In this document: in pieces, positions 30,427 through 38,638 of the stretch | Layout: the number at the start of each line of letters is the position of its first letter | Position numbering within the stretch: position 1 is the first letter of the stretch | Assembly: GCF_005405125.1 (NCBI RefSeq) | Contig: NZ_BJDL01000023.1 | Coordinates: 18,863 to 82,862 of the forward strand | Source of the DNA: Lactiplantibacillus songbeiensis | GTDB taxonomy: Bacteria > Bacillota > Bacilli > Lactobacillales > Lactobacillaceae | Reading direction: 5' to 3' | DNA: 64,000 nt | The notes under the pieces: generated by a model | Told to the model about the DNA's origin: nothing | Databases searched by the model: none | What the model saw: only the letters and a program-made list of their open reading frames with translations | Translations under genes and position numbers: made by a program

Positions 30427-31089
30427 TTATAAGTACGACCGGTAAAACAGTCGCCATTTTAATAATTTCCGGGCATATAAAACGTATAGCCATTCCATCA
30501 CTTCTAGCCAAACCCAGCCTAGTAACAGCGCCCCGACTGTATCAGTCGGATAATGGGCCTGCAAGTAGACCCGCGACAACATGACTAGAATCAGCCAAGC
30601 CACACTAGCTGCTTGCAACGCATCGGCCCAACGATAACTAGGTAACTCCGGCACAACCAAAATAACCACTACGGAAACTAACATAAACGTTCCTAAAACG
30701 TGACCACTCGGATAACTATAGCCCGTATCTGACGCCAGATGTCCTAATGGCCGGGCTCGTGCCACTAAATGCTTAAAAATAAACTCGAAGATATTCCCAC
30801 CAGCAAGTAATGCCAGTGCCCAGAACGCTTGAATTTTATATTTAAACCCATACAGCACAAAGGCCAATATGACCATCCACACGATATCGCGCCCTGGTGA
30901 AGCTAGCCACGAAATCACGGTGAACACGCCCGTAAAGAACCCGTTTTGCCAGACTGTCACAATGGACGTTACCCCGGCATCAAGTAGATCAATGCCAACC
31001 GCACCATCACTAATAAAATAGCTCAGATAGGCAAATAGAATGACTGCAATGACAAATTTGACCGGCCGACTACGCGACTTATCGATCAT
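30427..31089 (-). CDS. PAP2 family membrane phosphatase
   Basis: 220 residues from ATG 31089 (MIDKSRSR); a GGGGG stretch inside the upstream in-frame codons can serve as RBS, and an in-frame ATG at 31107 has none. Several membrane segments. The three PAP2 motifs are present: KHLVARARPLGH, YPSGHV and SRVYLQAHYPTDTV (catalytic histidines). It likely dephosphorylates a lipid pyrophosphate such as undecaprenyl-PP or a phosphatidate at the outer face. An extended -10 TGGTATAAT lies at 31124-31132. Confidence 0.92.
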   Translation of the reverse strand: MIDKSRSRPVKFVIAVILFAYLSYFISDGAVGIDLLDAGVTSIVTVWQNGFFTGVFTVISWLASPGRDIVWMVILAFVLYGFKYKIQAFWALALLAGGNIFEFIFKHLVARARPLGHLASDTGYSYPSGHVLGTFMLVSVVVILVVPELPSYRWADALQAASVAWLILVMLSRVYLQAHYPTDTVGALLLGWVWLEVMEWLYVLYARKLLKWRLFYRSYL

Positions 31090-31288
31090 CAAGACAAGAA
31101 CCCCCATTAATTTAGCAATTATGGAAATTATACCATAACCCCCGCCGTCACCGTAGTATCGCCATCAATTTGTTAGTGAACATTAAAATATCTCAAAGAT
31201 ATCAAAAATTTATCGTTTATTAATATAAAAACAGTTATTATTGGTTTGACCTTAGAAATTTTCGGTATTTTTTTCAAACTCAATTAAG

Positions 31289-31317
31289 TTTCAGATAATG
31301 GGGAAAAATGCTAAACT
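31289..31317 (+). promoter_or_regulatory. Candidate promoter of the LCP gene
   Basis: TTTCAG (31289-31294), 17 bp, TAAACT (31312-31317) with TGC ahead of the -10 (extended -10). 38 bp before the chosen start. Confidence 0.55.
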
Positions 31318-31354
31318 ATGGGTAGTCTTTACATAACCAATGGAGGAAATGTTC

Positions 31355-32371
31355 ATGGAAGATATGCCAAGCAGATCACAGATGCATCAACAGGAAAGCC
31401 CAAACGGCGGCGGTCCCAAGAAGAAACATCCCGTTCGTAATATTATTTTAATTGTTATCGCCGTGTTAATCGTGGGGATTGGTGCCTTTGCAGCACGGAC
31501 GTACTTTAACGCAAAAAACGCCGCTAAAATCGTCTATCAAAGCAGTGGCATTAAGAAGTCTCGGAATACCAGTGCCGTCTTAAACGGTAAGAAGCCGGTT
31601 TCCATCTTGTTACTCGGGACTGATACTGGGGCCCTCGGTCGAGATTATAAAGGCCGAACTGATACGATCATTGTGGCAACTATTAACCCGTCGACTAAAA
31701 CGACCACGTTAATGAGCTTGCCACGAGATTCAGAAGTCGCAATCTCTGGTTTTGAACAAGATTTCCCAGCTAAATTAAACGCAGCCTATGCTTATGGGAG
31801 TGCCGGGACAACCATCAAGACGGTTCAAAAATGGTTGAATGTGCCAATTGACTACTACGCTTTGATCAACATGGGTGGTATGAAGAAAGTTGTTGATGAA
31901 ATCGGCGGCGTGGATATTTCGCCAATCCGGACCTTTAGCTATGAAGGTTATCATTTCGTCAAGGGCAACAAAGTGCATATGAACGGCGCCAAAGCCTTAG
32001 CCTACTCACGGATGCGTTATGACGATCCATTAGGTGATTACGGTCGGCAACAACGGCAACGGCAATTGATTACTGCCATTATTAGTGAAAGTGCCAACGC
32101 CACTAACTTGATGAAGCAAGGATTCATGAAGTCCATTGCCAAACAAACGCGGACTGATTTAACTTTTGGTAACTTAACGAGCATTGTCACGAATTACCGA
32201 ACTGCCACTAAGAACATCGTCTCTGACCATGCCCAAGGTAGCGGTAAGATGCTTGATGGCCAATCATTTGAAGTCGTCCCACAATCTGAAAAGCAACGGG
32301 TTACAAACGTCTTACGGAAGTCACTTGATCTAAAAGCAGCGACGACCGGTGAGAAATACGCTAACAAATAA
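31355..32371 (+). CDS. LytR-CpsA-Psr (LCP) family cell-wall polymer ligase
   Basis: 338 residues from ATG 31355, eight bases after GGAGG; an ATG at 31340 contains that RBS. One N-terminal membrane anchor (NIILIVIAVLIVGIGAFAARTYF) with a charged cytoplasmic tail, then the extracellular LCP domain with ILLLGTDTGALG, GRTDTIIVATINP, SLPRDSEVAI (catalytic arginine region) and YSRMRYDDPLGDYGRQQRQRQLI. LCP enzymes attach teichoic acid or capsular polymers to peptidoglycan. Family members were once called transcriptional attenuators; the enzyme role is the accepted one. Confidence 0.94.
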   Translation: MEDMPSRSQMHQQESPNGGGPKKKHPVRNIILIVIAVLIVGIGAFAARTYFNAKNAAKIVYQSSGIKKSRNTSAVLNGKKPVSILLLGTDTGALGRDYKGRTDTIIVATINPSTKTTTLMSLPRDSEVAISGFEQDFPAKLNAAYAYGSAGTTIKTVQKWLNVPIDYYALINMGGMKKVVDEIGGVDISPIRTFSYEGYHFVKGNKVHMNGAKALAYSRMRYDDPLGDYGRQQRQRQLITAIISESANATNLMKQGFMKSIAKQTRTDLTFGNLTSIVTNYRTATKNIVSDHAQGSGKMLDGQSFEVVPQSEKQRVTNVLRKSLDLKAATTGEKYANK

Positions 32372-32391
32372 TCACTAAATAACGCCAAAGT

Positions 32392-32435
32392 AAAAGCATC
32401 GCGGACGAATAAAAGTCCCGATGCTTTTATTTTTT
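32392..32435 (+). terminator. Intrinsic terminator after the LCP gene
   Basis: AAAAGCATCG...CGATGCTTTT with an inner GGAC/GTCC extension and a T run. Confidence 0.9.
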
Positions 32436-32446
32436 GCGTACTCAAT

Positions 32447-32697
32447 GTTTGGCGCTATTCAAAATTGCCGCCTGCCGGTTGGTTTGTGGTCGACAGTAGA
32501 TCATCATTAATTATCGTTAACTAACGCCGGGCAGGCCAGAATTGGCTCAGTGGTGTCGTTTATCTTGGTCGGTGGTTTTCCGACTTAGATAAAGCCCGGC
32601 TTTCGAGACCACCCTTCGGCTCGAAAACATGGTCACCACGTTCCAGCCGATTCTGGCCCAACCAGAGTGACAATTTAAGCCAATTAGCACCAAGTAT
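32447..32697 (+). repeat. Family-1 structured repeat, copy R5 (arm B shortened)
   Basis: Degenerate left end GTTTGGCGCTATTC, right end CCAATTAGCACCAAG. Arm B reduced to CGCCTGCCGGTTGG. Arm A complete, with inner hairpins TTATCTTGGTCGG/CCGACTTAGATAA and TTTCGAGACC/GGCTCGAAAA. The right end touches the stop codon of yjjB. Confidence 0.9.
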
Positions 32698-32700
32698 GGC

Positions 32701-33156
32701 TTATAACAATTTAAATCGTCGCCATTGTAACAAACAAAAGGCAATTAACCGGTTAAATAACTCCGCAACCAGAAAACCGACTGCAATCGCCCCAGTAATC
32801 GTCACGACTTGTAACGTAAAGCCGATTGCGGCTCGATAATTACCCAATGCAAAGTTACGAACCATCTGATAGGCTTGGCTCCCCGGCACAAATGAGACCA
32901 GACTGGGAATATTAAAGATTATCGAGGGCATTTTCTTATAATGTGCTGCTAAATTACTTAACACGCCAATCCCGACTGAACCAATAAAGCTACCTAAAAC
33001 GACCCCACCATCAAATACTTGCACGATTAAGTAGGCACCCCAGGTTAGCGTGCCAATCCAACCGGCAATATTGAGGGCACGCCGAGGGATATTAATAATT
33101 AGTCCAAAACCAAGGACGGCAATATAGGCTAATACGAGCTGACCGAACCAATTCAT
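32701..33156 (-). CDS. yjjB: Threonine/serine exporter small subunit (YjjB/ThrE C-terminal type)
   Basis: 151 residues from ATG 33156 (MNWFGQLVLAY), with AGGGGA upstream. Four to five membrane segments and the SLVSFVPGSQAYQMVRNF stretch typical of the ThrE C-terminal domain (DUF3815). In most genomes yjjP and yjjB are adjacent and form a split ThrE exporter for threonine, serine or related acids. Here a TnpB element lies between them, so this gene has lost direct coupling to yjjP; it remains intact and keeps an RBS. Confidence 0.87.
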   Translation of the reverse strand: MNWFGQLVLAYIAVLGFGLIINIPRRALNIAGWIGTLTWGAYLIVQVFDGGVVLGSFIGSVGIGVLSNLAAHYKKMPSIIFNIPSLVSFVPGSQAYQMVRNFALGNYRAAIGFTLQVVTITGAIAVGFLVAELFNRLIAFCLLQWRRFKLL

Positions 33157-33159
33157 AGC

Positions 33160-34765
33160 GTCCCCTGCTATGCAAAACATGGAGAAATGTAGAAAAACAT
33201 TACTGATTTCCACATTTGGAAAGGTTGCATATTTCCTTTCTTTTATTTTGCTTACTACCGTTATAACGTTGGTATTCCAGTATTTCTAGTTAGAAATACC
33301 ACATTGACCAGCTATGATAGTTTAAGGGCTAAGCCAACCCCTTCGTTTTTATTTTTTAGATCAAAGCTAATAGATTGGCCACGGCGTTTTCGTCACGCTC
33401 AAGTTTAGCCCCACAATGGTAACAGTCATATTCATTATGTCGAGTACCATGCCAGCGATTGCCTTGTAAACCAACTTTGTCTTCGCCTTGCTTAGTGAAG
33501 CCACAAACTGAACAACGCTGTGTGGATGGATAAAGTCGATCTGCTAGGACCAACCTTTTTCCATACCATTGGCATTTATAAGTCAGTAGCTGACGGAAAT
33601 AACCAAACATCGAGCGATGCAGACCTTTCGATGCGACATGGGTCATCTGCATTTCCTTCACGGCTAGGTCCTCAATCACAATCGTGTCAAATTGAGTAAC
33701 CAGCATGGTCGTAAACTTATGCATCAGGTCATGCTGGCAATCAGCAACTTTACGATAGTCTCGTTGCAACTTGTTTTTCGTTGCAAGATAGGCTTTCGTT
33801 TTAGTTGCTTGTTTCCCATTAACTTGACGTTTACGTGCCAATTGACGTTGATAGAACTTAATCCGGCTGTATAAACGCATCAACTTGAAGGGCAGTGTTT
33901 TTAACACACCTAACGTATAGTTTAAGTGACCGACATTCACATCTACAGCTGTCACTTGATTTGTCTTAACTTTCGGCTTAATTGTCACTTCAAGATTCAG
34001 GCAGGCCCAATAGATACCATTTTCACGATAAATACTAACAGACTTTAACTTACCGCTTAAATCCACCTGTTTATTGAAGCGAATGTCGTACCAATCCTTG
34101 ACACCACGTGGCTTATCCAACCGTAATTTACCCGCGACTAACTTAGAACGGTCAGTTTTGAAGCCTTGGCGCGGTGCTCGCTTGGACTTGAATTTTGGTC
34201 GCCCCCAATCAGGTTGAGCTTGATCAAAAAAATTCTGCCAGGCGGTTCCTAAATCAGCAACCGCTAATTGCAAGGTCCGAGCTGATAAGCCATATTGCCA
34301 ATCGGCTTTGTTTGCTACTAATTCATTGCGTACCAATCGTGGATTAGGTTTCGAATTATCGTCAGCATTTAAGCAATAGGCTTCGTATAAGTCATTCCAG
34401 GTTGCCAGTGCATTGTTCCAGCAATAGCGTCGATAATTACATAAATCATTGAGTACCATCTGCATATGATTGTTAGGAGATAATCTGACCTTCTGGGTTC
34501 TAATCATACTAATAAGCACCTCAACATCGATAAAAGTTAGCGTAAACAATCATTCATTACGTTACTCAATCAATATAGCATAATAACTCGAAGCTAATCC
34601 TGATTTTACACAATCTATACCTACTTTACACGATTAATACAAAGGTAGCTGGCCATTGTGGTGATCAATCCATACTATCCAACTCCATGTTTGCTTTCTT
34701 TAGATAATATGAGCATTTTTCTATAAAACACCATGTTTTACTATATTTTAGCTAACAGTTATCGT
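33160..34765 (-). mobile_element. IS200/IS605-type element with tnpB only (boundaries approximate)
   Basis: A tnpB gene without tnpA separates yjjP and yjjB, which normally abut. Candidate end structures on the minus strand: hairpin TAAAACATGGTGTTTTA (about 34730-34746) on the left side, and GGTATTTCT/AGAAATACC (about 33279-33300) plus ATGT/ACAT hairpins (33178-33195) on the right. IS605-family elements use subterminal hairpins and make no target duplication, consistent with none being obvious. Exact ends cannot be fixed without an empty site. Confidence 0.55.
33356..34507 (-). CDS. tnpB: RNA-guided nuclease TnpB (IS200/IS605 OrfB)
   Basis: 383 residues from ATG 34507 with GAGGTG upstream; open frame extends 14 codons more without a better RBS. 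RuvC-like nuclease with all three acidic residues visible: D189 in TAVDVNVGHLNY, E279 in TIVIEDLAVKEM and D372 in LERDENAVANLL. The zinc finger CSVC...CYHC lies between the last two. N-terminal helical and OB-like (WED/REC) region precedes. TnpB proteins are guided by an RNA from the right end of their element (known for ISDra2); the intact motifs suggest this copy is active. tnpA would have to act in trans. Confidence 0.93.
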   Translation of the reverse strand: MIRTQKVRLSPNNHMQMVLNDLCNYRRYCWNNALATWNDLYEAYCLNADDNSKPNPRLVRNELVANKADWQYGLSARTLQLAVADLGTAWQNFFDQAQPDWGRPKFKSKRAPRQGFKTDRSKLVAGKLRLDKPRGVKDWYDIRFNKQVDLSGKLKSVSIYRENGIYWACLNLEVTIKPKVKTNQVTAVDVNVGHLNYTLGVLKTLPFKLMRLYSRIKFYQRQLARKRQVNGKQATKTKAYLATKNKLQRDYRKVADCQHDLMHKFTTMLVTQFDTIVIEDLAVKEMQMTHVASKGLHRSMFGYFRQLLTYKCQWYGKRLVLADRLYPSTQRCSVCGFTKQGEDKVGLQGNRWHGTRHNEYDCYHCGAKLERDENAVANLLALI

Positions 34766-34770
34766 CCTCC

Positions 34771-35517
34771 TTAAAAAAGTGTGATGACCACGGCAATGCC
34801 AAAACCAAGCGCCGCGGCACTAATCATCGCTTCAACAGCCCGCGCCGGACCACTCACAAAATTACCGGCTAAAATATCACGTACTGCATTCGTCAATGGC
34901 ACTCCGGGGACTAGCGGCATTAATGCCCCGATAATAATATCGTCGACATTCGTCCCCCACCCCCATTGAACCAACCATTCCGCCGCAACTCCAATCACTA
35001 GTGCAGCGACTAATTCGCTCAAAAATTTAATTTTTAAATAACGGTTCAATAAGTAAAAGACTAAGTAACCGACAACCCCAATCACAACGGTCGGCCAAGT
35101 ATTCTCGACTTCGTGCCGAAACATGATCATCAACGGCCCACTGACTAATGCCGCTCCAACCAATTGTAGCCAGAGTGGAAATGACCGTGACGCTTGATCT
35201 AATTGATTGAGTCGCCGATGTAAGGTGGGCAAATCAATGGTCTGATCGGCGAAAGCCCGTGAGAGCTGATTAACTTGCGCGACTTTCTCCAAATCAATCG
35301 TCCGCTTATTGACCGCAGCAATCTGAGTCGCATTCCGCCCTTGAATCGACATCATCACACCAGTAATTGTCACGTAAGTATTGGCTTGCACGACGCCAGC
35401 ATTTTGGGCAATGCGAATCATCGTATCATCGACCCGTGAAATCTCAGAACCATTTTCAACCATGATTTTACCGGCTTTTAAACAAGTCGCAATAATTAAT
35501 TCATCCGTGGTCATCAT
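34771..35517 (-). CDS. yjjP: Threonine/serine exporter large subunit (YjjP/ThrE N-terminal type)
   Basis: 248 residues. Cytosolic front with IIATCLKAGKIMVENGSEISRVDDTMIRIAQNAG, the DUF1212 signature, followed by about five membrane segments including the GALMPLVPGVPLTNAVRDILAGN loop. The TAA stop runs straight into GGAGGACGATAACTG, an orphaned RBS where yjjB should begin, marking the insertion junction. ATG at 35514 is equally possible as start. Confidence 0.9.
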   Translation of the reverse strand: MMTTDELIIATCLKAGKIMVENGSEISRVDDTMIRIAQNAGVVQANTYVTITGVMMSIQGRNATQIAAVNKRTIDLEKVAQVNQLSRAFADQTIDLPTLHRRLNQLDQASRSFPLWLQLVGAALVSGPLMIMFRHEVENTWPTVVIGVVGYLVFYLLNRYLKIKFLSELVAALVIGVAAEWLVQWGWGTNVDDIIIGALMPLVPGVPLTNAVRDILAGNFVSGPARAVEAMISAAALGFGIAVVITLF

Positions 35518-35597
35518 CCGACTGGCCCCCTACTTTTTAATACTTTAACTTTAAGCTAAAAACGGTCAGTCGCCTACCCTAAATCATTAAAAAACGC

Positions 35598-35638
35598 AAA
35601 AAAAATCGGCCAACGAAGTTTCCTTCGTCAGTCGATTT
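35598..35638 (-). terminator. Intrinsic terminator after the cold shock gene
   Basis: Minus strand AATCGACTGACGAAGG/CTTCGTTGGCCGATT and eight T. A smaller ACTCCTAC/GTAGGAGT-like hairpin lies just before it. Confidence 0.9.
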
Positions 35639-35682
35639 TCCGAAACTCCTATAAAGTAGGAGTTAGCCGTTTAAGCTGTTAA

Positions 35683-35883
35683 TTAGTCTTTTGTAACGTT
35701 AACTGCTTGTGGGCCACGATCGCTTTCTTCAACGTCGAATGATACAGCTTGGCCTTCTTCAAGAGTCTTGAAGCCGTCTTCTTGGATAGCTGAGAAATGT
35801 ACGAATACATCGCTACCGTTTTCGCGAGTGATAAAACCAAAGCCTTTATCGGCGTTAAACCATTTAACTGTTCCATGTTCCAT
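35683..35883 (-). CDS. Cold shock protein (CspA family)
   Basis: 66 residues from ATG 35883 ([18 protein letters not shown]), behind AGGAGG. Single OB-fold nucleic acid chaperone with RNP1 KGFGFI and RNP2 VFVHF, standard length. The predicted mRNA leader is about 115 nt from an extended -10 (TGCTACAAT, 36006-36014), in line with the long leaders of cold-shock genes. Confidence 0.96.
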   Translation of the reverse strand: MEHGTVKWFNADKGFGFITRENGSDVFVHFSAIQEDGFKTLEEGQAVSFDVEESDRGPQAVNVTKD

Positions 35884-36138
35884 AATAAAAAATCCTCCTA
35901 GTGCTTTTTTGCACATATAAATTGATGTATATCATGATTCGGTGCAAATGGGGATAGTTTATTGAAACGATCTGACCAAAATTACCTAACCAAGCTACAA
36001 GAGTAATTGTAGCATATTGTTATTGAAAAGGATAGTGAATCCGACGAATTCCCTAAAATTCTTTATAACTGGATAAAAAAAGCGGAATATAAACGCTACT
36101 TTTACGCAGTTTGTTCAGGATGGTATGAATGATTGATG

Positions 36139-36786
36139 CTACTTAACAAATATATTATGGGCCGCTTTGTAACTTACCGGAATCTGTTCCCCGGTGGCTT
36201 TCACTTCGATTGTCACTGGTCCTTCAAACGGATCATGCTTAATCACGGTGACGTCCTGACCAATCTTCAATTGAATGTCGTGTAAATAAACCAGCAAATC
36301 ATGATTATCAATGAAGCGTTCAATCACAACCGCTTGACCATCTTCCGTATCAGCTAACGCCGTATGACTGTCTTCCGTATAATGACCATCCTTATCAGGA
36401 ATTGCCCCACCATGTGGGCAATGAGTCGGATGATCCAAGAAGTCTTCCAGTGAATCCACTAAGCGTTCACTCGTCACATGTTCCAAAACTTCCGCTTCTG
36501 TATGCACGTCCGGTAAGTCATAACCCAGCTTATCAACTAAGAAATCTTCCCAGATTCGATGCTTACGAACCAAAGTCTCCGCATAGCGAATGCCTTTTTT
36601 GGTTAATGAAATCCCAGCGTAAGGGGTATGCTTGGCTAACCCTTCTTGCACCAGCTTACCGACCATTTCCGTTACGGAACCAGCCGCAATGTCCAAGCTA
36701 AGCGCAATCTGCTTATTGGACACCTTCTTCTTTGTACCGCCAAGTTCGAAAATAATTTTTAAATAATCTTCCTTCATGGGGGTCAT
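36139..36786 (-). CDS. mntR: DtxR/MntR family metal-dependent repressor
   Basis: 215 residues. Winged HTH MKEDYLKIIFELGGTKKKVSNKQIALSLDIAAGSVTEMVGKLVQEGL, dimerisation and metal-binding region with TEAEVLEHVTSERLVDSLEDFLDHPTHCPHG (histidine, glutamate and cysteine ligands), and a C-terminal SH3-like FeoA domain (about residues 150-215). Longer than Bacillus MntR (142) because of that domain. Manganese-responsive repression is the usual role in lactobacilli, but the metal is inferred. No transporter gene is adjacent. Confidence 0.88.
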   Translation of the reverse strand: MTPMKEDYLKIIFELGGTKKKVSNKQIALSLDIAAGSVTEMVGKLVQEGLAKHTPYAGISLTKKGIRYAETLVRKHRIWEDFLVDKLGYDLPDVHTEAEVLEHVTSERLVDSLEDFLDHPTHCPHGGAIPDKDGHYTEDSHTALADTEDGQAVVIERFIDNHDLLVYLHDIQLKIGQDVTVIKHDPFEGPVTIEVKATGEQIPVSYKAAHNIFVK

Positions 36787-36920
36787 GAATATTCGTCACC
36801 TCAACTAATTAATCTAAATCGTCATTTTTAATGATAGTGCAATTATCGTACTACATTTACACTTTTTTTGCTACTGATACCGCATTTGGTACTGGCCAAG
36901 ATAAAGCTTGTCACTCTAGT

Positions 36921-37240
36921 TACGTTTGGTGCTAGTTGAAATTGCTGCCTGCCGGTTGGTTCCTAAAATGCTGGAACGCTGTGGGCCATTTTAGGAACCA
37001 ACCTCTCGGCTAAATAACCGAACTGAAAATAAACAATTGTTAACTTTTTAACAGCTGTTAATTAACGTCGGGCGGACCAGAATTGGCTCAGTGGTGTCGT
37101 TTATCTTAGTCGGTGATTTCCCGACTTAGATAAAGCCCGGCTTTCGAGACCGCTCTGTGGCTCGAAAACGCGGCCACCACGTTCCAGCCGATTCTGGCCC
37201 AACCAGAGTGGCAATTTAAACCAACTAGCACCAAACGTAC
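36921..37240 (+). repeat. Family-1 structured repeat, copy R6 (full, best ends)
   Basis: 320 bp. Ends TACGTTTGGTGCTAGTTG and CAACTAGCACCAAACGTA are perfect inverted repeats. The bases that differ from copy R4 (GTTT for GCTT) change on both ends together. Arm B pairs GGTTGGTTCCTAAAATG with CATTTTAGGAACCAACC around GCTGGAACGCTGTGGGC. Arm A inner hairpins TTATCTTAGTCGG/CCGACTTAGATAA and TTTCGAGACC/GGCTCGAAAA. Unusual in lying between divergent genes. Confidence 0.93.
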
Positions 37241-37520
37241 TCTGGTTGACTAAATTTATTTTAGCCAATCAGCAGACGGCCATCTTGACTGACACCAAAT
37301 ACTTACAACTGACATTTCTAAATTGCCTAACGCTGTCCATAACTGGACCAGCTAATTTAATTATTAAACCGCCTGACTAATTACGTTAGCACGCTTGCAG
37401 CTTAGTAATCATCGTGCCATAATTAAATTGTAGCGCAAACCAGTCACTTTTGGTTGCAACCGTTTTAAATTTCTTGAATTTTACCGGTAGCTTGCGTCAA
37501 TACTAAGGAGGAACCGCATC
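37241..37520. other. Intergenic stretch upstream of the 114-residue gene
   Basis: No gene. It should contain the promoter of the downstream gene; an AT-rich -10-like stretch is near 37420-37430 but no convincing -35. Confidence 0.4.
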
Positions 37521-37865
37521 GTGAATGATGATGCTCAATTATCCATTACCCAATTAAATGATTCTTTGCAACACAAAGCTGTTGAAGCCTTTGCTGCGTT
37601 TTATCAACGTCTTTTTGATGCTAATAATCTCGAACTTATGTCCAATTATCCGGTCGTCAACTATATGACTGACATCAACGAACATTTGAACTTATCTCGC
37701 TTTATGACTAAAGATCAACGTATCTCAGATAGTGTTGACTTTTCCTACCAAGATTACTTAAGCTTGATTGACAAGTTAGACCAGCCCTACTTTGAAAGTG
37801 GCAATCCCGCTCAGACCTGGGACGAATGGTATGCTAGTCACTTCGCTCAAGTATCCAAATCTTAA
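37521..37865 (+). CDS. Hypothetical protein (114 residues)
   Basis: GTG start 8 bp after AAGGAGG, a strong RBS. Soluble, mostly helical, rich in aromatic and acidic residues (SYQDYLSLIDKLDQPYF, TWDEWYASHFAQVSKS). No signal peptide, membrane segment or recognised domain. Single-gene unit ending in a bidirectional terminator shared with the Crp-family gene. Function unknown. Confidence 0.75.
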   Translation: MNDDAQLSITQLNDSLQHKAVEAFAAFYQRLFDANNLELMSNYPVVNYMTDINEHLNLSRFMTKDQRISDSVDFSYQDYLSLIDKLDQPYFESGNPAQTWDEWYASHFAQVSKS

Positions 37866-37909
37866 TTTTTTTAATGAGGTCGAGCCAGTTAGGTTCGGCC
37901 TCATTTTTC
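37866..37909. terminator. Bidirectional terminator
   Basis: AATGAGGTCGAGCC/GGTTCGGCCTCATT with T runs on both sides; it serves the 114-residue gene (+) and overlaps the end of the Crp-family gene (-). Confidence 0.85.
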
Positions 37910-38551
37910 GGTTATCGTAATCTGACGCCCTTTAATTTCAAGCAGTCCTTCGGCAACCAGCTGGCGTAGTTGGCGACTCAATGTTTCCGGCGTAATGCCT
38001 AAAAAGCTCGCTAGCTCTTTTTTCTTCTCAGGTAGTTCAAACGGATTTGCCTGTTGTTCTTGAGCGACTTGCTGTAAGTAAACTAAAATACGGTTTTTCG
38101 ACTTTAAATTACCTGTGAGCGCACTGACCGACTCTAAGGCCGTTAGCCGATCCCCCAAAATATTCAACAAATTCAACGCCACTTGTGGAACCCGCTGCAT
38201 CAAGTCCTGAAAGTCAGCGCGACCAATTGAACAAATCCACGTATCTTCAACCGCTTCAGCATAATTAAAATGTTGTCGCCGCACGAACAACGCGGCCTCA
38301 CTATCAATAGCCCCTGGCCGCAGCATATAGAGCACCTTTTCTTTACCATTAGCATTCAGTTGATAGACCTTCACCCGGCCTTGATCCACAATCAACATCC
38401 GTTCTAACGGTGTCGTTGGTGCATACAACTGGGTGCCACGCTTGACCAACTGCTGGTGAACCGAAATTTTGACCAGTTCCTCAATATCCGTATCCGCTAA
38501 CCCCTTAAAGATTGGCGCTGCTTGCACACATTTAAAGGCCGAATGTGACAT
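37901..38551 (-). CDS. Crp/FNR family regulator, FLP-like
   Basis: 216 residues. N-terminal cyclic-nucleotide-type beta barrel, long dimer helix, C-terminal HTH. The recognition helix reads PETLSRQLRQL with E189, S192 and R193, the FNR-type ExxSR pattern that reads TTGAT half sites. Only two cysteines, C8 and C107, so no FNR [4Fe-4S] cluster; their placement resembles C5 and C102 of Lactobacillus casei FLP, where a disulfide acts as the redox switch. RBS AAAAGGTGATAAAATG overlaps the edge of an FNR-type box, suggesting autoregulation. Confidence 0.88.
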   Translation of the reverse strand: MSHSAFKCVQAAPIFKGLADTDIEELVKISVHQQLVKRGTQLYAPTTPLERMLIVDQGRVKVYQLNANGKEKVLYMLRPGAIDSEAALFVRRQHFNYAEAVEDTWICSIGRADFQDLMQRVPQVALNLLNILGDRLTALESVSALTGNLKSKNRILVYLQQVAQEQQANPFELPEKKKELASFLGITPETLSRQLRQLVAEGLLEIKGRQITITEK

Positions 38552-38565
38552 TTTATCACCTTTTC

Positions 38566-38579
38566 TTGATAATTATCAA
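38566..38579. promoter_or_regulatory. FNR-type operator between divergent genes
   Basis: TTGATAATTATCAA, a perfect match to the FNR consensus TTGATNNNNATCAA. Its centre lies about 40 bp upstream of the predicted start of the right-hand gene (-10 TATACA at 38600-38605), the class II activator position, and 15 bp upstream of the regulator's own ATG. Confidence 0.85.
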
Positions 38580-38638
38580 TTTTTTAAATTCACATCTAGT
38601 ATACACTAACTTTATCAACTAACGGAGGCTTTGAACTT

